In this document: positions 32,480-41,143 of the stretch, piece by piece
Position numbering within the stretch: the first letter of the stretch is position 1
How the letters are laid out: each line of letters opens with the position of its first letter
Assembly (NCBI RefSeq): GCF_015057245.1
Contig: NZ_SVET01000005.1
Location: forward strand, 1 to 64,000
Direction: 5' to 3'
From: Pseudobutyrivibrio ruminis
GTDB lineage: Bacteria > Bacillota > Clostridia > Lachnospirales > Lachnospiraceae
DNA length: 64,000 nt
The notes under the pieces: model-generated
The model's database searches: none
The model's input: the letters and a program-made list of their open reading frames with translations, nothing else
Told to the model about the DNA's origin: nothing
Translations under genes and position numbers: made by a program

Positions 32480-34396
32480 ATGAAAATTTCAGAGTTTATC
32501 GATCCTAGAGGGATCAAGCTTCAAGAGGCGATAGCTTCTCAGGACGAAGCAATCGACAAGCTTATTGCTCTTCATAACGAAGTAGGCAACTTAAACGATG
32601 TAGCAGGATTTAAAGAGGCAATCCTTGCACGTGAGGCAAAGGGCACAACAGCTATTGGAAATGGTATTGCAGTACCACACGGAAAGTCAGCAGCAGTTAA
32701 GAAGGCTGGTCTTGTTGCAATCACATGTCCAGCAGGTGTTGATTACAAGGCTCTTGATGGTAAGCCAAGTAATTTATTATTCATGATTGCAGCTCCAGAG
32801 GGTGGCGCTGATACACATCTTGAGGTTCTTTCAAAGCTTATGCAGATGCTTATGGACCCTGCATTCTGCAAGACTCTTGTTGAGTCAAAGTCAGTTGACG
32901 AGTTCCTTGCACACATCGATGCAAAGGAAGCTGAGAAGGACGCAGCAAACGCAAACAAGACAGATCTTTCAAAGGCTGCTTCAGGCACAAAGAAGATCGT
33001 TGCAGTTACAGCATGCCCAACAGGTATTGCACATACATTTATGGCAGCTGAGTCTCTTGAGCAGAAGGCTAAAGAGCTTGGTATTGCATTTAGAGTAGAA
33101 AAAGATGGTTCTGGCGGAGCTAAGGATCCTCTTACAGCTAAGGAAATCGAAGAAGCAGATGCAGTTATTATCGCTGCAGATAAGAACGTAGATATGAGCG
33201 TATTCGATGGTAAGAAGGTTGTACTTGCATCTACAAAGGATGCTATCCACACACCAGAGAAGCTTTTCGACAAGGCTGAGACAGCTTCTGTATATCATCA
33301 CACAGGCGCAGTTTCAAAGAAGTCTGACGACAGCAACGAGTCTATCGGACGTCAGCTTTACAAGCACCTTATGAATGGTGTATCACACATGCTTCCATTC
33401 GTTATCGGTGGTGGTATCCTTATCGCTATCGCATTCTTACTTGATGATTATTCAATTGATCCAAGCAACTTTGGTATGAACACTCCAGTAGCAGCTTGGT
33501 TCAAGACAGTTGGTGGTGCAGCATTTGGATTCATGCTTCCAATTCTTGCTGGTTTCATCGCTCAGTCAATCGCAGACAGACCAGGTCTTGCAGTTGGTTT
33601 CGTTGGTGGTGCTCTTGCAGCTTCTGGTGCTACATTTGCAGCTCCAGGTGGAAACATTCCATCAGCATTCCTTGGCGCTTTAGTAGCAGGTTTTGCAGCT
33701 GGTTACTTCATGAAGTGGCTCGAAAAGCTTTGCGACAAGCTTCCACAGTCTCTTGAAGGTATCAAGCCAGTTCTTATTTACCCACTTTGCGGTATTACAG
33801 TAATCGGTGTTATCATGTGCGCTGTTAACCCAATCGTTGGTGCACTTAACGCTTGGATTTCTGGTGTTCTTTCAAGCATGGGAACAACATCACTTGTACC
33901 ACTTGGAATTATCCTTGGTGCAATGATGGCAACAGATATGGGTGGCCCACTTAACAAGGCAGCATATGTATTCGGTACAGCAGCTCTTGCAGAGCAGAAC
34001 GAAGTAGGCTGGATGATCATGGCAGCAGTTATGGTTGGTGGTATGGTTCCTCCAATCGCAATCGCTCTTGCAACACTTATCTTCCCTAAGAAGTTTACAG
34101 TTGCTGAGAGAAAGGCTGGCCCAGTTAACTTCATCATGGGCTTCTGCTTCATCACAGAGGGTGCTATCCCTTATGCAGCAGCAGATCCACTTCACGTAAT
34201 CCCATCTCTTATGGTTGGTTCTGGTGTAGCTGGTGCACTTTCAATGGTATTTAGATGTACACTTATGGCTCCACACGGTGGAATCTTCGTATTCCCTGTA
34301 GTTGGCCACTGGGCACTTTACCTTGTAGCTCTTGCAGTTGGTTCAGTTGTAAGCTGTGTACTTCTTGGCTTATTGAAAAAAAATGTAGAAGAATAG
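32480..34396 (+). CDS. fruA: Fructose-specific PTS enzyme IIABC
   Basis: The 638-residue fusion takes up fructose while phosphorylating it at C1. EIIA occupies about residues 1-150, with the phospho-His in AVPHGKS near 66. EIIB begins near 170, with the phospho-Cys in VTACPTGIAHT near 179. EIIC, with about eight to ten hydrophobic segments, covers about 290-638 and includes ATDMGGPLNKAAY and FMGFCFITEGAIPYA-like motifs. A Lys/Ala-rich linker joins A and B. It is followed by a terminator-like hairpin before the HPr gene. Confidence 0.94.
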   Translation: MKISEFIDPRGIKLQEAIASQDEAIDKLIALHNEVGNLNDVAGFKEAILAREAKGTTAIGNGIAVPHGKSAAVKKAGLVAITCPAGVDYKALDGKPSNLLFMIAAPEGGADTHLEVLSKLMQMLMDPAFCKTLVESKSVDEFLAHIDAKEAEKDAANANKTDLSKAASGTKKIVAVTACPTGIAHTFMAAESLEQKAKELGIAFRVEKDGSGGAKDPLTAKEIEEADAVIIAADKNVDMSVFDGKKVVLASTKDAIHTPEKLFDKAETASVYHHTGAVSKKSDDSNESIGRQLYKHLMNGVSHMLPFVIGGGILIAIAFLLDDYSIDPSNFGMNTPVAAWFKTVGGAAFGFMLPILAGFIAQSIADRPGLAVGFVGGALAASGATFAAPGGNIPSAFLGALVAGFAAGYFMKWLEKLCDKLPQSLEGIKPVLIYPLCGITVIGVIMCAVNPIVGALNAWISGVLSSMGTTSLVPLGIILGAMMATDMGGPLNKAAYVFGTAALAEQNEVGWMIMAAVMVGGMVPPIAIALATLIFPKKFTVAERKAGPVNFIMGFCFITEGAIPYAAADPLHVIPSLMVGSGVAGALSMVFRCTLMAPHGGIFVFPVVGHWALYLVALAVGSVVSCVLLGLLKKNVEE

Positions 34397-34430
34397 TTCA
34401 GAATCTGTTAATATATTGAACGATAAAAAA

Positions 34431-34476
34431 CCATTCTGGGGGACTATGCTCCCCTGGAATGGATTTTATGTTTTTG
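34431..34476 (+). terminator. Terminator or attenuator between EIIABC and HPr genes
   Basis: CCATTC-T-GGGG pairs with CCCC-T-GGAATGG across a short loop, then ATTTTATGTTTTTG. The T-tract is interrupted, so read-through into ptsHI is likely. Confidence 0.75.
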
Positions 34477-34510
34477 TACTTTATAGACTTCCCGTTTATT
34501 CTATAAAGTA
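34477..34510 (+). promoter_or_regulatory. 11-bp dyad upstream of the HPr gene
   Basis: TACTTTATAGA (34477-34487) and TCTATAAAGTA (34500-34510) are perfect inverted repeats with a 12-bp spacer. They could be an operator or an antiterminator stem. No clear -35/-10 pair could be assigned around it. Confidence 0.45.
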
Positions 34511-34562
34511 TAGACACATAAAATAGATAATTGTATTTTGCGAAACGAAAGGAGTTTTATTT

Positions 34563-34826
34563 ATGGTTTCACAGAAGGTAAAGGTAACTAACGAACAGGG
34601 TATGCACATGCGCCCAGCTACAGTATTCAGCGCAGCTGTTACACCATTCGATTCAGATGTTAAGATTTTATTCAACGGCAACGCATACGACGGAAAGAGC
34701 GTTATGATGCTTATGGCAGCTTGCATTAAGTGTGGTGCTGAAATCGAGATCCAGTGTGATGGTTCTGATGAGGAAGCTGCACTTGCAAAGGCAGTAGAGT
34801 TAGTAGAGAGCGGTCTCGGAGACTAA
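34563..34826 (+). CDS. ptsH: PTS phosphocarrier protein HPr
   Basis: The 87-residue HPr carries phosphate from enzyme I to sugar-specific EII proteins. His15 lies in GMHMRPA and the regulatory Ser46 in DGKSVMML, so both the transfer site and the HPr-kinase site are kept. The residue after His15 is Met instead of the usual Ala, a small oddity. GAAAGGAG precedes the start. ptsI follows 15 nt downstream. The setting beside the fructose operon suggests co-expression with it in addition to general use. Confidence 0.94.
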   Translation: MVSQKVKVTNEQGMHMRPATVFSAAVTPFDSDVKILFNGNAYDGKSVMMLMAACIKCGAEIEIQCDGSDEEAALAKAVELVESGLGD

Positions 34827-34841
34827 TACAGGAGGATACTT

Positions 34842-36545
34842 ATGTACAAAGGCATTGAAGCGTCTAGAGGTATTGGTATCGGAAGCATTTGTCTTATTGT
34901 TGAGCACGATTTAAGCTTTGAATCTAAGCACATCGATGATACTGAGGCAGAGAAGGCTAGATTCAATAACGCAATCGAAGCATTCAAGACAGAGACATCA
35001 GCTATGGCTGAAAACATCAGAAAGAACATCGGTCCTAAGGAAGCAGAAATCATGGAAGGTCACCTTGCTATGATCGCTGATCCTACAATGGCTGGCGAGA
35101 TGACAAAGATGATCGAAGCTGGTCAGTGCGCAGAAGCTGCAGTTACAGCTGTTTGCGATATGTTCATTGGCATGTTCTCAAAGATGGAAGATGATATGAT
35201 GCGTCAGCGTGCATCAGATATTTCTGATATCAAGATCAGCTTACTTAAGCTTTTACTTGGCATTGAGGATGTTGATATTAGTAAGGTAGCACCAGGTACA
35301 GTACTTGTTGCTCATGATCTTACACCTTCTATGTGTTCTCAGATTGTTAAGGAGAACGTTGTAGGTATCATTACAGAAGTTGGTGGTAAGACATCTCACT
35401 CTGCAATTCTTGCTAGAGCACTTGAGATCCCAGCTGTACTTTCAGTTCCTAACATCACAGAAATCGTTAAGGACAAGGATACAGCAATCGTAGACGGTAC
35501 TGAGGGTGATGTTTACATCAACCCAGACGGAGAAGTTATTTCTCAGTACGTAATTAAGCGTGAAGAGTTCGTTAAGGCTCAGGCAGAGCTTAAGAAGTTC
35601 ATTGGACAGAAGACAGTTACAGCTGATGGAACAGAGCTTGAATTATTCTGTAACATCGGTACTCCAAAGGATGCTAGAAAAGCTGTTGAATGCGACGGCG
35701 AGGGCATCGGTCTTTTCCGTTCAGAGTTCTTATTTATGGATAGACCACATCTTCCTACAGAGGAAGAGCAGTTCGAGGCTTACAAAGAAGCTGTAGAAAT
35801 CATGGGTGGTCGCACAGTTATCATCCGTACACTTGATATCGGTGGTGACAAGGATATTCCATATCTCGGACTTGAAAAAGAGGAAAACCCATTCCTCGGA
35901 TATAGAGCAGTTAGATATTGCTTAGCAAATTCTGATATGTACAAGATTCAGCTTAGAGGTATCCTCAGAGCTAGTGCATTCGGAAATGTTAAGATCATGG
36001 TTCCACTTGTTACTTGTGTAGACGAGGTTCGCGCCGTTAAGGCTCTCGTTGAGGAGTGCAAGAATGAGCTTAGAGCAGAAGGCGTTAAGTTCGATGAGAA
36101 CATCGAGGTTGGTTGCATGGTAGAGACAGCAGCTGCTTCACTTATCGCTGATATCCTTGCAAAGGAAGCTGATTTCTTCTCAATTGGAACAAACGACTTA
36201 ACACAGTACACAATGAGTGTTGATAGAGGAAATGCAGAAGTTGCATATCTTTACTCAGCATTCCAGCCAGCTGTACTTCGTTCTATCAAGAACATTATCG
36301 AGGCAGGTAATGCTGCTGGTATCACTGTTGGTATGTGTGGCGAGGCCGCTGCAGATCCACTTATGATTCCACTCCTTATCTCATTCGGATTAAAGGAATA
36401 CAGTGTTAACCCTGTACTTGTGCTTACAGCACGTTCAATTATTTCTAAGTGGTCAAAGGCTGAGGCTGACGCTCTTGCAGAGAAGGTTCTTGCTCTTACT
36501 ACAGAAAAGGAAATTGTTGAGCTACTTAAAGCATCAGCTAAATAA
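34842..36545 (+). CDS. ptsI: Phosphoenolpyruvate-protein phosphotransferase (enzyme I)
   Basis: This soluble dimer transfers phosphate from PEP to HPr. The 567-residue product has the phospho-His domain with GGKTSHSAILAR (active His near residue 187), and the PEP-binding barrel with GIGLFRSEFLFM near 290, GCMVETAAAS near 424 and SIGTNDLTQY near 447. Length is usual. CAGGAGG lies before the start. A long hairpin with T-run follows. Confidence 0.95.
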   Translation: MYKGIEASRGIGIGSICLIVEHDLSFESKHIDDTEAEKARFNNAIEAFKTETSAMAENIRKNIGPKEAEIMEGHLAMIADPTMAGEMTKMIEAGQCAEAAVTAVCDMFIGMFSKMEDDMMRQRASDISDIKISLLKLLLGIEDVDISKVAPGTVLVAHDLTPSMCSQIVKENVVGIITEVGGKTSHSAILARALEIPAVLSVPNITEIVKDKDTAIVDGTEGDVYINPDGEVISQYVIKREEFVKAQAELKKFIGQKTVTADGTELELFCNIGTPKDARKAVECDGEGIGLFRSEFLFMDRPHLPTEEEQFEAYKEAVEIMGGRTVIIRTLDIGGDKDIPYLGLEKEENPFLGYRAVRYCLANSDMYKIQLRGILRASAFGNVKIMVPLVTCVDEVRAVKALVEECKNELRAEGVKFDENIEVGCMVETAAASLIADILAKEADFFSIGTNDLTQYTMSVDRGNAEVAYLYSAFQPAVLRSIKNIIEAGNAAGITVGMCGEAAADPLMIPLLISFGLKEYSVNPVLVLTARSIISKWSKAEADALAEKVLALTTEKEIVELLKASAK

Positions 36546-36570
36546 ATCTGTATATACAGGCAGTCTATGT

Positions 36571-36670
36571 AGCTATCTTGTTACAGCTACAAGCCTGATG
36601 ATTTCTCCGCTCGACGACATGTCTCGCTTGAGAAATATCAGAGCTTGTTGCTTACAAGATAGCTTTTTTA
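36571..36670 (+). terminator. Long imperfect hairpin and terminator after ptsI
   Basis: AGCTATCTTG (36571-36580) pairs with CAAGATAGCT (36655-36664), followed by a T-run. Inside, ACAAGC, TGAT and ATTTCTC pair in register with GAGAAAT, ATCA and GCTTGT, and the centre is the palindrome GACATGTC. The stem-loop spans about 94 nt, far longer than a normal terminator, so it may also be a stable small RNA. Confidence 0.75.
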
Positions 36671-36719
36671 CTGTAATTAAATTATAATGATTTAGAAATA
36701 CGGTTTTAAGGAGATACAC

Positions 36720-36944
36720 ATGAGCGATTTTACTGAGAATATTGACATACATGATTGCCCAATCTGCGGAGGAGCAGGTTTGATTGAGGCAGAGGATCAC
36801 GGATACTATGTGGCATGCCTTGACTGCGGAAGCTACACAGGTACTGTTGGCTTCAAGACAGAAGAAGGCAGACAGGAAGCTGCCGAGAAAGCAGCAATGC
36901 TTTGGAATACTGGCAAAGTAATTAACAGTGCACCAGGAGAGTAA
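36720..36944 (+). CDS. Lar-like small zinc-ribbon protein
   Basis: The 74-residue protein has CPICGGAGLIEAEDHGYYVAC and CLDCGSYTG, giving a CxxC-(n)-CxxC zinc ribbon, then a helix ending EAAEKAAMLWNTGK. This is the shape of the restriction alleviation (Lar) family, whose founding Rac-prophage member dampens type I restriction; most bacterial members have unknown roles. TATAAT at 36683-36688 and AAGGAGAT upstream give it its own promoter core and ribosome site. No restriction system is seen nearby. Confidence 0.75.
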   Translation: MSDFTENIDIHDCPICGGAGLIEAEDHGYYVACLDCGSYTGTVGFKTEEGRQEAAEKAAMLWNTGKVINSAPGE

Positions 36945-36962
36945 ACTGGGAGAAAGAAGGAA

Positions 36963-38468
36963 ATGATGAAGCAGACACAGGATAAAGCTCGTAATCTTAC
37001 CATGATGATGGATGAGTACGAACTTACTATGGCAAATGCGTACTTTAACGACCCTACTATTGATAACAATACCAGGGTTAGCTTTGATGTGTTTTACAGA
37101 GTAAATCCAGATGGAGGCGGTTTTGCAATTTTTGCAGGACTTCAGCAGGTTAAGGACTATCTTCTTAACATGCACTTCACTGATGAGGATATTGAGTATT
37201 TGAGAAGTGTGGGACACTTCACTGAGAACTTCCTTGAGTATCTTAAGGATTTCAAGTTTACAGGTGATGTGGATGCATTCCCAGAGGGAACTATCATGTA
37301 TCCTAACGAGCCAATTATCACAGTTACTGCCCCTATCATTGAGGCACAGCTTGTGGAGACAGAGATTTTGGCTCAGGTTAACCACCAGTCATTGATTGCA
37401 ACAAAGGCTAGCCGTATTGTTCGTGCAGCAGCAGGTCGTGCAGTTTCAGATTTTGGAGCAAGACGTGCTCACAACAACGACGCAGCTATTTACGGTGCTA
37501 GAGCAGCATATATCGGTGGCGCCAGCGGTACAGCAACAGTTTCTGCAGGCCAGTACTTTGATATTCCAATCGGTGGAACTATGGCCCACAGCTATGTAAT
37601 GTACTTCACATCAGATGATAACGATTACCGTACTTCTGAGCTTGCAGCCTTCAGAAGTTTTGCAAAGAGCTATCCTAACAACTGTATCCTTTTGGTAGAT
37701 ACATACAACGTTTTAAAATCAGGCGTGCCAAACGCTATTAAGGTATTCCAGGAAATGAAGGATGCCGGCATTGAATCAAAGAGCTTTGGTATCAGGATCG
37801 ACTCTGGCGACTTGGCATATCTTACAAAGAAAGCTAGAAAGATGCTTGATGATGCTGGCTTTACAGATGCCAAAATCATCGTAAGCAATTCTTTGGATGA
37901 GTACACTATCACATCTATCCTTCAGCAGGGTGGACAGGTAAATTCATTTGGTGTAGGTGAGCGACTTATCACTGCAAAGTCAGAGCCTGTATTTGGTGCT
38001 GTTTACAAGCTTTGTGCAGTTACAGATCCAAAGACTGGCCAGGTGATTCCAAAGATCAAGATTTCAGAAACTGTTGAAAAGATTACAAATCCTGGATTAA
38101 AGGATGTATATAGAATTAAGGATGAGCACGGTAGAGCAGTTGCAGATTTGCTTGCCATTAAGGGCGAGGAAGTGGATATAACTGCAGAGGGTGGATACAA
38201 ATTTGTAGACCCAGAGCAGCCATGGAAGAGCACACACATCTTTGAAAACTGCACAGCAGAGTTGTTGCAGCAACCTCTTATCCGCGGCGGAAAGCCAGTA
38301 GTTGAGGATGAGGATATGGAGACAATCCGCAACCGTGTTAAAACTCAATTGGAGACAAGTGTATGGCCTGAGGAGCAGCGTTTCGAGAATCCTCACAAGC
38401 ACTACCTAGATATGACTCCAAACTACTACAACATGAAGATGGATCTTCTTCGCAAAGAGGACAAATAG
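36963..38468 (+). CDS. pncB: Nicotinate phosphoribosyltransferase
   Basis: This enzyme forms nicotinate mononucleotide from nicotinate and PRPP in the NAD salvage pathway. The 501-residue product starts NLTMMMDEYELTMANAYF, has the central SDFGARRAHNNDAAIYGARAAY-type loop (about 158-180) carrying the phospho-acceptor His region, SFGIRIDSGDL near 277 and VNSFGVGERLITAKS near 325. Two adjacent ATG codons (36963 and 36966) are possible. Its stop is 3 nt before the next gene. Confidence 0.92.
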   Translation: MMKQTQDKARNLTMMMDEYELTMANAYFNDPTIDNNTRVSFDVFYRVNPDGGGFAIFAGLQQVKDYLLNMHFTDEDIEYLRSVGHFTENFLEYLKDFKFTGDVDAFPEGTIMYPNEPIITVTAPIIEAQLVETEILAQVNHQSLIATKASRIVRAAAGRAVSDFGARRAHNNDAAIYGARAAYIGGASGTATVSAGQYFDIPIGGTMAHSYVMYFTSDDNDYRTSELAAFRSFAKSYPNNCILLVDTYNVLKSGVPNAIKVFQEMKDAGIESKSFGIRIDSGDLAYLTKKARKMLDDAGFTDAKIIVSNSLDEYTITSILQQGGQVNSFGVGERLITAKSEPVFGAVYKLCAVTDPKTGQVIPKIKISETVEKITNPGLKDVYRIKDEHGRAVADLLAIKGEEVDITAEGGYKFVDPEQPWKSTHIFENCTAELLQQPLIRGGKPVVEDEDMETIRNRVKTQLETSVWPEEQRFENPHKHYLDMTPNYYNMKMDLLRKEDK

Positions 38469-38471
38469 TTC

Positions 38472-39161
38472 ATGACAAATGAAGAATTATTAAGATTTAA
38501 TACAAAGCTTGCCGCAGTTAATTTGAGCCTTCAGCAAAATGCTGAGGGCCTCACTTTGACTGACGGTGAGCTTTCTATAATGGTTGATTTTAGGGAAATG
38601 CTTCCAAGATTAAAGCAGAGCAATCTTCAACGAGAGATGCTTGTGAAGGCCGCCAGAATAAAGGGGCAGCCAATGCCGCAGACTCTTATCGATGCAACTG
38701 CAGGATTTGGGGAGGATTCCCTTATTTTAGCGGCAGCAGGTTTTCAGGTGCAGCTTTATGAATTTGATGAAGTAATAGCTGTCCTTTTGAAGGATGGTAT
38801 GGAACGAGCATTGGAAATTCCAGAGCTGAAAGAAGCGGTAGGGCGAATGAAGTTGGTTTGCGGAGATAGCACGGAAGGCATGAGAAAACTGGATTTTAAG
38901 CCAGATATCGTGCTGCTTGATCCAATGTTTCCGGCAAGACAAAAGAGTGCGCTGATAAAGAAAAAATTCCAGCTGATACAAAGGCTGGAAAGCCCATGTT
39001 CTACAGAAGAACAACTTTTAGATGCAGCAGTGGCGGCGAATCCAAAACGAATTGTAATCAAGCGTCCACTTAAGGGACCATACTTGGCAGATAGAAAGCC
39101 AAGCTACAGTTTGGAGGGCAAAGCGATTCGCTACGATTGCTTTGTTTTTGCGAGAAATTAA
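38472..39161 (+). CDS. RsmJ-like class I SAM-dependent methyltransferase
   Basis: The 229-residue protein resembles RsmJ, which in E. coli methylates G1516 of 16S rRNA. It has LIDATAGFGEDSLILAAAGF (SAM loop near residue 77), YEFDEVIAVLLKDGMERA, the catalytic LLDPMFPARQKSALIKKKF near 155 and a C-terminal IVIKRPLKGPYL. The DPMFP motif is the RsmJ-type DPMYP. It starts 3 nt after pncB, suggesting coupled expression. Methylation site in this organism is not proven. Confidence 0.82.
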   Translation: MTNEELLRFNTKLAAVNLSLQQNAEGLTLTDGELSIMVDFREMLPRLKQSNLQREMLVKAARIKGQPMPQTLIDATAGFGEDSLILAAAGFQVQLYEFDEVIAVLLKDGMERALEIPELKEAVGRMKLVCGDSTEGMRKLDFKPDIVLLDPMFPARQKSALIKKKFQLIQRLESPCSTEEQLLDAAVAANPKRIVIKRPLKGPYLADRKPSYSLEGKAIRYDCFVFARN

Positions 39162-39247
39162 ATAGTTTTTTCACAGAATTCTCTTATTTATATACTAAGA
39201 TACTCGTATAGTACCTTAGTGACATTGTGAATTTGAGAGGATTCAGA

Positions 39248-40663
39248 ATGAAAAATAGGAAGCGTTCATCTATCAGAAGAAAGATAACAAGACATGTGAT
39301 TGCAGCGTTGGTAATTACTATTACAGTTATGACAGTTATCAACCTGGTTTATTTGTCTAGAAGAATAATAGAACAGCAGGAGACTAAGCTTGAATTGGCT
39401 ACTCAGATGAGTGCTAATGAGGTTCAAAGCTGGTTGAATGATATGGCCACAGTAACCGAGGATATGGCAACCAGCCTTACGGCAATCGGAGATTTAAATG
39501 AGGCTACAGTAAGGGCGGTTGTAGATAGAGTGGCTCTTAATCATCCTGAGTTTTTCTATGTATACTTCTCTGACTATCATGGAAACATGACAATGGCTAG
39601 GGGAATCGATTTTAAATCAACTGGTGTGGATCCAAGAAGGAGAGGCTGGTATCAAAAAGCTGCAAAATACGGTCACACAGTTGTGATTGACCCATATGCA
39701 AGTGCAACCAGGCCAGATGTAATGATGGTTACGGTGGCAACGCCAGTATATTGGGGAACCACAATGGTTGGCGTAGTGGCAGTGGATGCAGATATTGAGA
39801 GTATTCAGGAATTTATGAATACAATCGATTTCGAGGAAGGCTCTTACGGATTTCTGCTTGATAGTCAGGAAAATATAATCGTCCATCCAAATTCTCAGTA
39901 CAATCCAACATCAGAGGCGATTGTATCCGCAGTGGAGGTAATGCCAGAGCTTGAGGAAGTGCTGGATTCCAAGGGTGAATATATTACGGCAAAGGATTAC
40001 ACTGGCACAGAGATGGTATATTCGGTGACAAAGCTCCATGACAGTGGCTGGACGGTGGCAGTGGCATATCCAGAAAAAGGATTCCTGTCGCATGTTGATA
40101 GAGGAATAAGAATCAGTATAATTGTGGCAATTATCTGTGCTCTTCTTGCAGTTGGGGATATTACCTATACAGTTAGAAAAGTGCTTAAGCCTTTGGATAA
40201 AATCAATCCAGCAATGGATAGAATCATGGAGGGGGATTTCTCAACACCTATCGATTTTGCCGTGGCAGATGATGAAATAGGTGATTTGCAGAACAAGCTG
40301 GCTATGACTTTGGCGGAGCTTTCAGATATTATCCATATTCAGCAGCATGTTCTGTCCGAGATGGAGCAGGGAAATTTGGCCGTGGCTGATATGGATGAGT
40401 TTCCAGGTGAGATGAATGATATCAGTATGTCGGTTAATTCTATCAAAGCTAGATTTAACGATATGATTGCCGATATTCAGTTTTCTGCTATCAATTTGCA
40501 GAGCTTTGCTATGGGAATAAATGAGACAGACGATATAGAGGAAATTAAAGCAATATTTGAAGAGTTGTCGGCAGAGGCAAATGCGTTGATGGAGAAGACA
40601 TCTAGGTTCACAACGCTTCCATTAACTTATGAGGTTCCTAATGAGGACGACAATTGGGGATAG
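39248..40663 (+). CDS. Membrane dCache-HAMP sensor protein lacking an output domain
   Basis: The 471-residue protein has a first membrane helix near residues 15-40, an extracytoplasmic double-Cache domain (about 45-285; FFYVYFSD, GIDFKSTGVDPRRRGWYQKAA and PYASATRPDVMMVTVATPV are typical), a second helix near 290-312 and a HAMP domain (about 313-365). What follows is about 100 residues of helical, acidic sequence with no MCP tip, GGDEF, EAL or kinase signature. It looks like a chemoreceptor whose signalling half is missing, or a partner that works through another protein. I chose the ATG at 39248, preceded by GAGAGGATTC; a GTG 21 nt upstream is also open. Confidence 0.82.
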   Translation: MKNRKRSSIRRKITRHVIAALVITITVMTVINLVYLSRRIIEQQETKLELATQMSANEVQSWLNDMATVTEDMATSLTAIGDLNEATVRAVVDRVALNHPEFFYVYFSDYHGNMTMARGIDFKSTGVDPRRRGWYQKAAKYGHTVVIDPYASATRPDVMMVTVATPVYWGTTMVGVVAVDADIESIQEFMNTIDFEEGSYGFLLDSQENIIVHPNSQYNPTSEAIVSAVEVMPELEEVLDSKGEYITAKDYTGTEMVYSVTKLHDSGWTVAVAYPEKGFLSHVDRGIRISIIVAIICALLAVGDITYTVRKVLKPLDKINPAMDRIMEGDFSTPIDFAVADDEIGDLQNKLAMTLAELSDIIHIQQHVLSEMEQGNLAVADMDEFPGEMNDISMSVNSIKARFNDMIADIQFSAINLQSFAMGINETDDIEEIKAIFEELSAEANALMEKTSRFTTLPLTYEVPNEDDNWG

Positions 40664-40798
40664 AATGTGAAATGCGCCTCGCATTCACCGGATATTCGCT
40701 TTTAATTCATAAATTTTGCTAAACTTATACACAAATCTATTGTACAATATTTCCTATAGTCGGGGAGAGCTATGAATCCTAGAAGGAGGTTCCCAACG

Positions 40799-41059
40799 AT
40801 GGATAATGAATTCAAAGAGTACATCACATTTGTGGTTAACACTAAAGATGGCGATGAGGTTGAGATGGCTGTAATAGACCAGTTCGAGTTTGAGAATAAG
40901 GGCTATGTTGCAGCAGCTTTGGTGGATGGAGACACAGTTAGCGATGAGGGCTGCTTCATCTACAGAGTAAAGGTTGGAGAGGAAGATTTCAAAGTAGAAA
41001 AGATCACCAACCAGATTGACTATAAGAGAATCGCAGAAGCTTATATGGAAATGATGTAA
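40799..41059 (+). CDS. DUF1292 family protein
   Basis: The 86-residue acidic protein begins by FKEYITFVVNTKDGDEVEMAVIDQFEFENKGY in pieces typical of DUF1292 (YrzB in Bacillus), a small family of unknown function common in Firmicutes. I chose the ATG at 40799 because AAGGAGG lies 9 nt before it; the ATG at 40772 has a weaker GGGAGAG site. It stands alone between a weak upstream region and a strong terminator. Confidence 0.8.
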   Translation: MDNEFKEYITFVVNTKDGDEVEMAVIDQFEFENKGYVAAALVDGDTVSDEGCFIYRVKVGEEDFKVEKITNQIDYKRIAEAYMEMM

Positions 41060-41070
41060 ACGATAATGTA

Positions 41071-41101
41071 GGGGTAGCAATGCTACCCCCGTTTTATTTT
41101 T
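41071..41101 (+). terminator. Intrinsic terminator of the DUF1292 gene
   Basis: GGGGTAGC-AAT-GCTACCCC is a perfect stem followed by a T-rich tract. The larB TATAAT (41115-41120) follows at once. Confidence 0.93.
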
Positions 41102-41143
41102 ATTGCATTTCCATTATAATGGAGGTATCTAGGAGGATTCTGA

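Noticed and set aside
32743..33273. 176-codon minus-strand frame inside the fructose EIIABC gene
   Set aside because: It is a codon-bias shadow of the EIIA and EIIB domains on the other strand.
36573..37385. 270-codon minus-strand frame across the ptsI hairpin, Lar gene and pncB
   Set aside because: It is antisense to two clear genes and a hairpin, and has no ribosome site or family motif.
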